From Macrocystis pyrifera (taxonomy: Eukaryota; Sar; Phaeophyceae; Laminariales; Laminariaceae): 64,000 bases of DNA. Both the position numbers and the translations under genes were made by a program. Shown here piece after piece: positions 35,408-46,749 of this stretch. The stretch lies in assembly GCA_031763025.1 (NCBI GenBank), contig JASSKH010000017.1:10778626-10842625 (forward strand), given 5' to 3'. Each line of letters opens with the position of its first letter. Positions within the stretch are counted from its first letter, which is position 1. The notes under the pieces were generated by a model. That model saw nothing but the letters and a program-made list of their open reading frames with translations. It was not told where the DNA came from and made no database searches.

Positions 35408-36165
35408 CTGTATGAAGGTCAGGTCAAACCTCACGGGGCAGGTCGAGTCGGGTCGGGTCAGAAACCGCGATATTTTTCAAGCGTCATGACGCGACCCGAC
35501 CCGATCCGCGAGATGTGAACCCTCTTGACACGACCAGACCTGACCCGTGAATTTTTTAACACCTGGTGAACCGACCCGACCCGCCAGATTCCGATTGACC
35601 CGTTAGATACGGGTCTGTCGCAAGTTGAGTCACCTCAACCCACGAGACCATTTATCTCGACCCGCGGATCCGGCCCGTGGGTCGACACTTTGAAACCGGA
35701 GATTTTTGTAATTTACAGTGGCAGTAGTGGGTATGGGTGGATGCGGACATGCGTATATAAATTTGGCGGTGTTTTGTTGTTCGATTGTGATATTTATACC
35801 TGGAGTAATCGTTGTTGGTACGAGAGAAACCTTTGGGCAGGAAGCGGGGACTTTTTTATTTATCGGATCCGCGACCGGATGCGCGGGTCCGACCCGCGGG
35901 CCAGCAGAAAGCAACTCTCGTGTCATGCTGGCCTAACCCGCCAGTGACCCGTTTCTCGCGGGTAATGACCTGGCCCGACCCGTGAGCGTGTCACCATCTC
36001 TTAACCCGACCCGATCCGTGAGATTTACAACTATCTTGGTCCGACCCGACCCGTGAGATTCGAAACATTGTTGACCCGGCCTCTGACTCGACCCGCGAGA
36101 TTTGAAAACCTCTTGACTCGAGACCCGACCCGTGATATTTTGAGTAGTTCCTGACCCGCGAACAA
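35408..36165 (+). repeat. GACCCGACCCG minisatellite
   Basis: Degenerate units of about 40 bp built on GACCCGACCCGTGAGATT plus a TTGAAAACCTCTT-like spacer. The first part (35408-35470) is in the opposite orientation. A unique segment of about 180 bp at 35690-35868 splits the array. A small related patch lies at 46640-46740. Confidence 0.8.
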
Positions 36166-37079
36166 CTCTGATTTATATATACACGTATTTTGATGTATAT
36201 TTACGTATTTTTATACGTACGAATAGTGCATTATTTTCATGTAATGTACCTATGATCCTCAGCCTTATCCGATCAATTCTTAGTCGGGGCATCTCTCCCG
36301 CCTCTGACCGTCGTTCCACGCGGTTTGTTCGCCGGGGCGTTCCCAATCCACGTCTGAACCGCCCGGCGTCGGAGGATCCGCCGGCTTAGCACCGTGGCGC
36401 CCGGGCGAAGCCTTGACGTTGAGATCTACGAAGGAATCTCCGAAAATCCAGGTCCTGTCAGTGTTTTTGGTGCATGATCTCTCGACAAAGCGTATGCATT
36501 CGCGTGGTTATTTCCGGCACGTCCTTCCCGACCTCCGACCCATGGCGAGGGTCAACTACCCGGCCGGCGTCGCCATTGTGGGGGCCTGCTGGGGTCGCTG
36601 TATCTGGGACATCGATGGAACGCCCCGATAGCACATGCCACCCAGGCTTAGTTGAGATCTGCCATCCACAAAAAAAAAACAAGGAATATGAGAGATATAG
36701 CGCATGTCACCTACAGCCAGCAGCTCTTATGACGGCCAGCAGCACTTATCGTGTGTACGCTGTCGTACGGCGGCAGCCGCAGTGGAGCTGTACTATGTGG
36801 CTGCGGATACGTACAGCTACAGCAGTACTGCTTCAATAGCTGCTGTGACGGCACCGTTTTACGGAGTTGCGCTGTCGGTAATCGCGTGCTCCCCGAGCTA
36901 GGAGTTAGTTACACCGCCTCCTGGAATTCCGCGGCTTTTCGATTGGTCGTTCGCAATCGTCACTGAACCCCTTGTTTTGCTTTTTCGAAGCCTGCGTCAC
37001 CATTATCACCAGCAGACCTCGTTCTGCTAATATTAATTTATGTATGCACCAGGTAAGATGACTCAATGTCGAGCACCTG

Positions 37080-37290
37080 CTTTTTTTGTTGCTTGTTTTT
37101 GTCCATCCCATGCGTCGTATTCGCCCTTCTTTTCTCTCCCTCCTACTGTATAGTCGTCACTCAGATCAACCATTGGGTCACACAGCAGGCTCTCCTCCCC
37201 CCTCCCCACCCACCACTGTGGTCTGTGCCTTGCTTTTTTTTTTTTTTCGCGAGAGGACGTCCAGCCCTTTCTTCCCTCGTCAACTCCCGG
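37080..37290 (+). repeat. Dispersed repeat, copy 1 (partner 43028-43210)
   Basis: Shares CTCTCCCTCCTACTGTATA, TCGTCACTCAGATC-like sequence, CCCCCCTCCCCACCCAC and CAGCCCTTTCTTCCCT with 43028-43210, in the same order. Diverged and non-coding. Confidence 0.55.
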
Positions 37291-38649
37291 CTATCCTATT
37301 ATAGTACAGTCGCGCAACTGCTTGTGTTTTGCACGGCTTGCGTGCGCCGGGCTATGATGGTGTAAAGTGTAGACCAGCATAAAGTGTAGACCAGCAAGTG
37401 GTGCATGCGAAAACACCTCTTAGTAAAAGGTTTTGTCAAACGAAAAGGGTGTGTATACCGTGTGAGTTTTGACGCATTGCGAATATTACCCACTCCACAC
37501 CTTTAGATCCTTCGCTTGGCATACACAATACGATATATGCAATAATTTGTCTTTCGATGATGTTGGGAATTTTAGGTTTATTGAAGCTATACAATTATTA
37601 ATAGTAATAACAGTAAAAGGGTAGCTCGGGCGGAAGGAGAGGCACTTAATAGACCAACAACAAAAACACGATGTTTCAAATTTTGAGGTCCAAAACATTG
37701 CTTGCAATAAAGAAACAGCTCAAGATGCTCTCGCATCCGCCGCTCTGGGCGAAAGGGAAACAAGTGTTCGCTTCTTCTTCACGTTTTTGTTCACGGGGCT
37801 ACACGCGGCGCAATTTCTTTTTTGCTCGATGTAAATTATCAACACCCTGATTGATATCAAGTCATGCGACGATAGACCTTCGATCTCGACATAAGCTCAA
37901 CCCACGGCCACCGCGCATGGTGTCGGGCAAGACCAACGAATGTAGATGACGGCCTCGAAGGTATTAGGTGGGTCCGAGATCTAGGGGGCGAGGGCTTGCC
38001 GTCGGCGTCCTACACTCTTCTCCCAAACTTTACTTTTCTTTTTTTTCCGCGATCGAAAATGGATCGAGAAGCATTTTCGTCTGTTTTTTACACACCGGTG
38101 ACCATTTTTTTTTTTTTAATAACGCCTGGCCAGCGTTCGCCACGTATCACCGGTCATTATGTGAACACTGTGACCCTAGGGTGGGTCAGAGCCTCTTTTC
38201 CTCAAACGAGCAGGCTTCGTCCATACTTCATGGCGCGGTCGTTTTGTCATGTCGATTGATGTCTGTCAAGGGCTCGGAATCTCGCGCCTTCGAATTGAAT
38301 CCGCCAAGTTATTGTCAAGCCGATATTTGCCCAACATCGTCCCAGGAACAACGAGCGTTTTTTTTTTCTAAAGTTTGGAACTTGTTTTTCTCGTGCTCAT
38401 AGCAAGCGGTACTGAAATAGTCCGGCGGGCATCTTTGTTTTTTTGTTATTTTTTAATGCAAACCGAGGGTTCCCATTGTCATCTGTCTTAACCTGGTAAC
38501 TTTTTGTGGTTGCTCACCTTTTTAGTGTGCACTTGTTCGCTTCAAAGACTTTTCGTGTCGGAGTCAAATGCATACCAAGGTATAATATATCGTAGGCGAA
38601 AAGTTGATTTGTGTGATATTCGACAATTCCGTTCAATGTTGGAAGAAAA

Positions 38650-38962
38650 GGGTCCTCGAACACTGAAAGCTAGAATGACTTGAGTTCTCGCGAGTCCCAA
38701 GTGTACTCGGAGCCGAAATGACTCGAGTCCTCGCGAGTTCCAAGGGTATTGAACGCTGAAATTTATGAGTGCTCGCCATTCGCAGGGGTACCGAGGGCTG
38801 AAACGACTGCGTACCCGCGAGTCCCAAAGGTACCCAGAGCCAAAATGAACGAGTCCTAAACGAGTCACGAGGGGCACTGAAAGCTGAAATGACCGAGTCC
38901 TTGCGAGTCCCAGGAGTACCAGGAGCCGAAACGGCCGGGAACTCGCGGGCCGGGGCCTGAAA
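38650..38962 (-). repeat. 42 bp minisatellite, left (inverted) arm
   Basis: Imperfect units built on CTGAAATGACCGAGTCC, TCGCGAGTCCCAAGGGTACC. Read on the minus strand they match the right arm at 39400-39722. Because 42 is a multiple of three and the units lack stops, a 225-residue frame stays open on the minus strand (38542-39219). I do not call it a gene. Confidence 0.8.
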
Positions 38963-38984
38963 TGACCGCCACTCACTGGTGCTG

Positions 38985-39068
38985 GTGCTCTGACGACCTT
39001 TGAAGCACTGGACCGTGGTGGACCGGTACTGGTAGTCTGACGGCCTTTGAAGTGCTGGACCGTGGCGA
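38985..39068 (+). repeat. Direct repeat between the minisatellite arms
   Basis: TCTGACGACCTTTGAAGCAC with TGGACCGTGG recurs as TCTGACGGCCTTTGAAGTGC with TGGACCGTGG, about 52 bases on. Lies in the spacer of the inverted minisatellite pair. Confidence 0.75.
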
Positions 39069-39399
39069 AGAAAGAAAGACACCTGCGAGCACGGCTTTTC
39101 CAGAAAGCCGGTAAGGGTAAAGAACCTCCCATACTAATACTAATACTACTGTAGTGTAGTAAACTACCGGTTGAGTTGGAACGAACCACAACGACGACTA
39201 AAAAAAAGGAAGGGAACAAAAAACGGTCTGCGACGAGAACGAAGACGCACTCGCCAACTCGGACGCAACAACGAATCAGAGTAACCAGGGGGGGGGGGGG
39301 GGCGAGGGGGGGTTATCTTTTTTTTTCTTCTTTTTTTTTTTTTTCCGACAACATACACGAATGCTTCTTATCTGGTGCATAAAATTGATCACCGTGAGT

Positions 39400-39722
39400 G
39401 CCCATGGGGCTCCCGAGGACTCAAGTCATTTCGGCTCCGAGTACCCTTGGGAGTTGCGAGTAATGAAGTCATTTCAGCCCCTGGTACCCTTGGGACTCGC
39501 TAGTTCTCGGTCATTTCGGCCCCGACTACCCTTGGGACTCGCCAGAACCAAGTCATTCCAGCTATCAGTACCCATGATACTCGAGAAGGACCCATATATT
39601 TCGACTCCTGGTACCTTTGGGACTCGCGAGTACTCGGTGATTTCAGCCCCTGGTACGCTGGGGAATCGCGAATACTCGGTCATTTCAGCGTTTCGTACCC
39701 TTGAGACTCGAGAGATTTCAGC
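39400..39722 (+). repeat. 42 bp minisatellite, right arm
   Basis: About seven units of 42-43 bp: GTCATTTCAGCCCCTGGTAC then CCTTGGGACTCGCGAGTACTC. The units translate as 14-residue repeats in an open 179-residue frame (39361-39900), probably a by-product of unit length. Confidence 0.85.
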
Positions 39723-39725
39723 ATC

Positions 39726-39992
39726 TCAGCTCTTGGCGTTGCTTGTGTGCCCAGCTTTGCCGCCGACCTTCGCCCCCTTGCTCAGGCATTCCGAGGTCGC
39801 GTTGCAGTATAGCTTGCCGCCCTTCGCCTCTATCCCACTCTCCACCAGCACTCCCCATCGCTTGATGAAGGAAACCATTTCGCGGCTTGAGGTTACGTAG
39901 CCCCGCTCGCACAGATGCGATGCGTGGTGTGGCTGTCTCGAGAATGTTGACCGCAAATCCGGTCCTATTCGAGGTTTTTGGCCTGTACTCAT
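39726..39992 (-). pseudogene. Protein-like fragment, possible BED-type zinc finger of a DNA transposon
   Basis: The minus-strand frame reads SSREMVSFIKRWGVLVESG, then GKLYCNATSECLSKG and GHTSNAKSH. The balanced composition and the C-x(5)-C ... H spacing differ from the low-complexity frames around it and resemble a BED-like zinc finger of hAT-type transposases. No catalytic domain is found nearby, and the frame runs into the 42 bp minisatellite. The identity is a weak inference. Confidence 0.25.
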
Positions 39993-40845
39993 TCATCCTC
40001 ATCATCACCGCATCTATCTACTGCTCTGGAAGTATTTTTCAAATATTGCCACCCAAAAGCACGGCAAGTACGGTGTTATGAACCATGTATGCATAGGAAG
40101 AGCTTGCGGCAGGCAGCACAAGCAAACCATGCTGCTGCTGCGCCCGCGCCGCACAATCTCTCTATTTTGCGCTGCACTCGGGATTCACACCGACTTACTT
40201 TTTACGCGTTGGACACATCTTAGTTTCTCTTGCCCCAGCAGCCCGGACTGGTTGATGCTGGACGAGCCGTCGTTAGTGTCGGACACGCCCCGCTCCCCCC
40301 CCCCCTGCAGCCCCAAACGTGGTTTGAGAAGTACTATGCGTACCGTGTGACACCGTCGATCGCTCGCTCGCTCGATCTCGCGGCCGCTCTTGTACATCCT
40401 GTATCTTTTCGGACGCTCATTTTATAGCTGTAGTGACCGTGGTGCGAGCGCCTTCATGATTTAGCGCTACGCTGGAACGGCAGGGCAACGCAAATCGTTG
40501 GCACTGCTCTGTAAGTAATGTGCGTGACGTGTGGCGCGAGTTCGTGAGAAACTTACAGGTGGATTGTTCCGTTTCCAGCCGTCGCCGTGAAGAGCTACGA
40601 ACGTATTTCGTACAGCCGCTGTTATTCTGGAATATAGACGAACATGGAACGCCCACGATCTGAGAACTGCCGCTTATGTATGTTGTCGGACGTGTCGGCT
40701 TTTCTCAACACCTCCCCCAGATCAAGATGTTACTCTGGCCAATAGAAACGGCGCCGATGTTCGCCCGCTAGGAGGGCAAACAGCGTTTCGTTCTGCCCAG
40801 GAAACAAATACAATGAATTCGATGCTGTCGTCCATATGCAAGAAA

Positions 40846-41047
40846 AGTCTGCCTCGCAAGCGGTTCTTTGTAGGATGCAGCTCACCCTTTTTTCGACTCG
40901 CCCAACACCACACGGCGCTTCGCGCTTGATGCAAGCAATGCCTGCCTGGCCGACGTGCTCGGTGCCGGCATGGTCGGGATGCAAGGGTCTATGGTCATAC
41001 ACCTACGGCCATGCATGTCGCGAGAACACCTCCCCCCCTCCTGCCCC
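40846..41047 (-). repeat. G-headed dispersed repeat, copy D (inverted)
   Basis: Read on the minus strand it starts with a G-rich run, then CATGCATGGCCGTAGGTG, ACCATAGACCCTTGCATCC, GGCATTGCTTGCATCAAGCG and GGGTGAGCTGCATCCTACAA. It is the only copy outside gene 1 and the best match to copy A at the 3' end. Confidence 0.75.
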
Positions 41048-41049
41048 TT

Positions 41050-43440
41050 TCTTTGGACATCCTTCCTCTCTTGGACACGACTCGGTGTACTGCTGCTTGC
41101 TGCGGTCTAGTGTAGATGTAGCCCCCTTTGTGAGGCAAGCTGGGGGCTCTACAGCTTATGTGCTGCCATTCGCGTGCGTGGCGGAGAAGTTCGCAAGGAG
41201 AACATCCTTATCCTTGCGTTGGCTTCATGTTTTTTGAGTGGATCATGCACCATCTCAACTTGCTTGGCAGCGGGGCAACGTACCGCTTTTGACTATCAAG
41301 GGCATTTTTAATCGAAATAGGTTTTGTCGAATTTTCCCGGACTTCTTTTTCTTCTTGATTTCCAAATAAAGGCCACGAAAAACAAAGAAAAAAAAATGGA
41401 ACTTTAGCCCGTCCACGTATTTTGCACCCATGTAAGAGCCCATCTTAACAGGGAACGCTATATTTCGTTATTTGGAAATAAATTTTCAATTTCAATGAAG
41501 TTGATTTCGAAAAAAAAACTTGTTTGTATCCCATGGGGAAACGGCGTCTAAATTGTCAAACAAAAAAAAATCGGAATAACCTGGAAAAACGCACCGCGTC
41601 ACACAACCCCCAGCCGACAAACAGCGACCAGCGTAGACGAGAGCGAAAGTTTGCGTTGTCGCGTGCACGCTGCCGCCAGCTTCTTTTTCTTTTTGGTGGC
41701 GCAGGATAGGAACCTACCACTCTCAGGTTGTCTTGGGTGGGCGGAGGGAGCCCTCAAGTGCCACGTGCGGAACAGCAACGGTGATGCAGCTATCGAGGTC
41801 TCGAGCGTATCCTCTGTTTGTCTCGTTTGCTCGGTTTTCGTGATGGTTGGCCGATCGAGCAGGCCGAAAAATTGGGCTTGCGGCCGCCATGATTTTTTTT
41901 GAGGCGCCACCGCCGGGGTACGATGTGCTATGATCTGTGGCCGTGGGCGCGGCTACTGCTCCGGTCGCCTCTCGTTGAGGTTCGCTTTTTATCGCCTTGA
42001 TCGTGGTCACCGAAGCGGCCAAGAATCACCCCAGACTCCACCAGGGGTCTTGACCCACCATGAGCATGCTACATCAAAGCTGATCAACTCCCAAATTCGA
42101 AATTGAAGTTATAAAAATCACACGAAAACAGTCCCAAAAGAGTTTTGACTCAAATTGAATTTTTCTAATTTGCCTTGAGAGTGCCTGCCTGGTGATTCAC
42201 TCTTCCGGCCTATCAGATGCACATTAAATTATAAAAAAAAAAAAAAAATCAAATTGAGATAACCCGAAGTCCTCGATAAGATGGGCCCTAAATCTAGAAT
42301 TTATATACCGTGGTATCATGTTTTTTTGTGTATTTTGAAATGAAGAAAATATAACGTAAAAAAAATGACAGGTTTGCTTCGATACACACAACCCTAACAC
42401 ACCCATCCGTTTGAGAAGTGCACCAACCTTTTGGGAGCCAAAGCAATCGGAGGTGGTGTGACATGTTATGTATGTAGCTTGAAAACCAACCTGCGCCACG
42501 ATGGGAAGGGCATGTATGTTGATGTTTTGTTCTGATTTATCGAAGTGGTCTTGCGAATTTGTTCTGATGCGCATTAAAACCTATTTCCTTCTGGGATTCC
42601 TGATTCGTGCATCGGGAACACCGTATCACGGAGCGCCGGGCTCCCCACACAGGATGATAACCCAACGGTTCTGCCCACGCGATTTCCGGGGCCTTTTGTT
42701 TTGCGGTCCCCAATCGAAACCAAATACAACACATTTTCGATGGTACCTACCAGGAATCAGGAACGTTTCAATGCCAGTGGAAGCACTTTTTTTTCTAATT
42801 AAAGAATATGGCTTATGTGCACCGTTTTCGAGAAGGAGCTGGTTGATGGCGCGATGTGAAAAAACAAGTGCACGCACGCGACACGCGAAAGGGCTCAACA
42901 GGCCGCTTGGATCATGCGTGCATCTCAACTCATTTCCATCTCGGGAAAAAAAGCGTTCCTTCATTGAACTAGTTCTGTCGCCTCAAGCGTGGGCGCAGTT
43001 CTGCGGAAGGTTATCACGCTCGGCATTCGTTGTTTTTCCCAGTTGCGTTTTGCGCTGGAATATTGTCTCTCCCTACTGTATACCAGTGATCGTAACTCGG
43101 ATCCGAGGCCATGTACCAGGCGATATCCCCCCTCCCAGCCACGGTTCGTGCCTTGCATTTTTATCGCGAGATGGCTTCAGCCCTTTCTTCCCTTATCGAC
43201 TCGCGTCATTGAGTTGAGCCATCTCAGGTAAGCATCTGCAGCATTGTGTTCCCACCCTTGCCGGAGGAGAACGAAGCGCGAAGTATGTCGCAATAGTACC
43301 CGTGCCGTGATTGCCTTGCAACCGGCATGTTTTTACCTTTCTTGAACACTTTTAGTACTACTGCACTGTACATGCACCTAATTTTGTCTCTAATTCCAAC
43401 GACGGGACTGCAGTCCTAAAAGGTTGTAATGTTCCACACC
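41050..43440. other. Gene-poor stretch
   Basis: A 238-residue + frame (42501-43217) and overlapping minus frames at 42626-42964 have no recognisable domain. The 3' part of the + frame overlaps the dispersed repeat at 43028-43210. I see no supported gene. Confidence 0.45.
43028..43210 (+). repeat. Dispersed repeat, copy 2 (partner 37080-37290)
   Basis: GTCTCTCCCTACTGTATACC, CCCCCCTCCCAGCCAC, CGTGCCTTGCA and CAGCCCTTTCTTCCCTTATC match copy 1 in the same order and orientation. Confidence 0.55.
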
Positions 43441-43610
43441 TACTGTAATGTAAGACAGATCGTGATGTGGATGATCTAGTTCCTCACCTGCCATTGTGAC
43501 AAGTTGTGCAAGATTAGTGTGGTACAGATCCAACCCAGGAAACGTGTCCTACATCGTGGAGATTTCATTCGCGTCCCACCCGGCGACATGAGCTAGATCA
43601 TACCATATCG
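43440..43610 (+). repeat. ~170 bp dispersed repeat, copy 1
   Basis: Shares GTGACAAGTTGTGCAAGA, AACCCAGGAAACGTGTCCTA and CCCACCCGGCGACATGAGC, in this order, with 52365-52560 and in part with 52008-52140. Confidence 0.65.
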
Positions 43611-43649
43611 GGAATAGATTATCTGTCTTGAAATATACCTGGTATGGAA

Positions 43650-45330
43650 GATGAAGGTGGGAACCCTCACCTGTCCGAGGTGTGAAAGGTTGGAATAGCC
43701 ACTGCTGTGTCCTTCCTGTGCCAGATAGCAAGCCCACTTCGTGTCTGCGCTTGCTCTTGCTGCCTCTGGTCGCCCCCGCAGTCATGGGGAGCGCTACAAG
43801 CTGGCCCTCTCCATCAGGAACACGGGTTGGTGACATACACCTCGCGCTCGTGTCTCCCCCTACTGTTTCTTGCTCTGGTCTCCCCCGCCGCCATGAACAG
43901 ATACATGGTTATTGAACTTGCATCATCTCGACTTGCTCATTCGCGGTCATCTCGCGCCGCGTTTGTATGCTCCCCTTGCGTCCCCCAAGATCATGACGTA
44001 TCCACGATCGATGAAGTCGTGCCTTCGGAGGGATGTAGGATTAGTTCCACGAAAACCGTGTACCATCTAGTCAGGCGTGCAGCAGAGCACCACGGTGCTC
44101 TACGTGGGCCTTTCTGAATGCTCTACCTGGCGTCTACGGGCCATGAGACCGAACTCACTTTTCTCCATTTGCAAAGCCGTGCTCTTAGTCAATCGCGTTG
44201 AAGGGTTGCACACACTCACCCCTGCGCATTATCTTGTATCGTTTTGGGCCCTTGTTCGCCTGAACAAGTAAACCCCCGCCCACCCTTCCCATTCTGGGCT
44301 TTTGATCAGTCTGACCACGTATTTAGGAAGTCCTGCTTGGCTTGCTTTTCCTAGAGAATGAGGAGATGGCGGATTTCGGCGTTCTCCGCCGCGTCCCTGG
44401 TAACGGCAATAGCCTTCAGGGGACCCTTTCCTCATCGCGTTCATCGTCTGGTCAGACAACTTCCGACCCCATTAGTAGTCAGAACCGCAATGGACCCAAA
44501 AAATTGCGTGTTCCTCCATGTGTTTCAACGATACGTTCTGACTATAGTAGCAGTGTTTGCGGTGGTGTGATTTCATACCCACGAGGTGTAACTTGTGGTC
44601 GAATTCCTGCGGACAAGATGAAAATCCTGCGAGCCTAGCGCATGATCTGCCTTGGCTCCCCGAGTGCGACCGGGAAGACGAAATAAACAATACTACTAGG
44701 AGCGTGTTTACGGTATACCAGGTGAGACCTTAACTTTAACAATTCTGATAGGAGGACAAGAGACAAGAACCCTTGTTCTTTCTGATGTCATCACCTAAAT
44801 CTACTGTGTGGTCACAGGCAGACTACAATAAGTCTGGAGTGCAAGAAAGCCTCAGAAACAAATCATACCAGCAGAAACCGAGGAGACTGCATACCAAGGG
44901 TTAAAAAATCGAATGCCCCCAACATCTCCGCTTTTTTCGAGCTGCGTAATCCCTCCCCTCCATCCTCCGCTAGTGTCGAACGGTGTTCTTCTACCGCTAC
45001 GTCTCCTTCGCCCCGATCCGGTCTTGCTGTGGACAGCAGTCCCAACGCATCTCGACATCCGATTTTCTTCTTTTGATGACGCCGAATCGGGTGCTTTCTC
45101 TCGCGAGTTCTAGCCTCTCTTTTCCGTTCGGTTCGAGCTCCACGTTTTTATAAAGTTTTAAAGAAAACGTCAGCTGTGAGTTCGACCGATTGAGTGGTTG
45201 ATACTCAGCTTTGCAAGCTGTATGGTACATCGGGTTGGGTTTTCCGCGACGGTGACACGACAACTCGCCCACAGAGGCAAAACTGCCGCGTTAAAAACAG
45301 ACGAGAGAAGAAATTCCTTTGTCGCCACCC
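43650..45330. other. Gene-poor stretch
   Basis: Short open frames only, none with recognisable protein content. A TACCWGGTA site at 43636 and a close variant at 44713 are the only features noted. Confidence 0.45.
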
Positions 45331-45334
45331 ATTA

Positions 45335-46097
45335 GGCTGTTTCCAATGCGGTTCGATTTCGAGCGTCAGATTTGTATTTTTCGGTCTCAAAAATGAATGA
45401 CCCTGCTTATGCAGTCCAAATATGCAAAATTCGACCGGAAATTTTCCGATTTGAGAATCCGATGACCCAAGTCGTCGGACTTTGGGCCAAAATCCGACGA
45501 CCTGGGTCATCAGATTTTCAAATCGAAAAATGGCATGCTCTCTAAATTCAAGATGTTATCCACCACAACAAACAGCAGCAGAACGATCGATGAGTTGGAT
45601 GGTGATACAGCTGTATAGCGACGTTGCTTCGCGCCCGACGCGCGGACGGCGCGTCCCTCCGTGACCAGACTAGAGTCGGCTGGCGCGGGCTCGCGCGTAG
45701 AGATCAAGAGAAGCGCACTCGGCACGCGCCTCTCCGTGGATACGTACTCGTAGACTACACTGCTGTACAGCAGCAGCAGTCAGTCACAAAATGAAACACA
45801 AAATACCAAAACAGGATGACTCTAGCGCACTCGCCACGTCTCTCCGCCAGACCAGAGGCAGTCAGCGTGGGCTCGGACGCTTGGGTCCTACGCGCAGGGC
45901 AGCGCACCCAGCGCGTCTCTTCGCGGCACCAAACTACAATAACAGCAGTTGGTCTTGGCGTTTGCTCGAATCTCTACAAGCACAATAAATCTGATTTTTC
46001 CGCATAGGAAGACCCTTTCGATTTTCCAAGTTCAGATCTGAAAATGCCATCGGGTCAAAATCTGAAGCTCAAAAATCGAACCGCATAGGAAATGGCC
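45335..46097. mobile_element. PIF/Harbinger-like non-autonomous DNA transposon
   Basis: 763 bp with terminal inverted repeats. The left end reads GGCTGTTTCCAATGCGGTTC and the right end, complemented, GGCCATTTCCTATGCGGTTC; similarity continues about 45 bases inward. It is flanked on both sides by the 3-base direct repeat TTA (45332-45334 and 46098-46100). GGC-type ends with TTA/TWA duplications are typical of PIF/Harbinger elements and their Tourist-like MITEs. The interior has GC-rich partly repeated blocks around a CTGCTGTACAGCAGCAG palindrome near 45762. No transposase is encoded. Confidence 0.78.
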
Positions 46098-46639
46098 TTA
46101 CGGTCGGGTCGACCATGCCCGAGCGCTGCTGTAGCTTGGCGCGCGACCGAGGTCAGCGCCGCACTCATCTGGGAGCTCTGGCACATGCTGGGGAAACCGC
46201 AGCCCCGAGCTAAACTCCGCCCGGCCGTGGATCGAGGGTAGTCGTCAATCTGAGCAGATCACAGGGGAGACAATGCCCCCCCTGATGGGCTTCCCTTGCC
46301 ACTCCACGTTTTCTGGCCGCCTTATAGCGGACAGGCATGCTCAATTCCCACAGCGAGATGAATTTCTGATGTGTATAGGAGAAATCAGATATGTGAAAAA
46401 AAGCGCCGGTTTTCTGGTCTCAGGCTGCCTCTGAATGCTGATGAGAACCAGCGGACATGGAATATAGACGATGGCCCTGTCATGGGTTCCCATGATTTTG
46501 TCATGATGCAGTTTATAGGCTAGCGGCGCAAGCACCGTCTCGACCAAGGCTTACGGGCTCCCAAGATACCAATAGTACCTTCAATTGCACAGGCGAGTGG
46601 GCTGTAACCAAGGCTGTTGACGGATGGGGTAGCGGTAAC

Positions 46640-46740
46640 CGGACCGGGCCCGACCCATGAGAACTTGAGTACAAAAACAACCCTATCCAAACCCGACCCG
46701 TTAGAGTCCAAAACCTTCCTGACCCAACCCGCGGGATGGA
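46640..46740 (+). repeat. Short patch of the GACCCGACCCG minisatellite
   Basis: ACCGGGCCCGACCCATGAGA, AACCCGACCCGTTAGAGTCC and GACCCAACCCGCGGGAT in direct order. Clearly the same unit as 35408-36165, 10 kb away. Confidence 0.65.
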
Positions 46741-46749
46741 GTTTATGAC

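Noticed and set aside
38542-39219. 225-residue minus-strand frame as a gene
   Set aside because: Best explained by 42 bp repeat units without stops.
42501-43217. 238-residue + frame
   Set aside because: No domain recognised, its 3' part lies in a dispersed repeat, and competing minus-strand frames are equally open.
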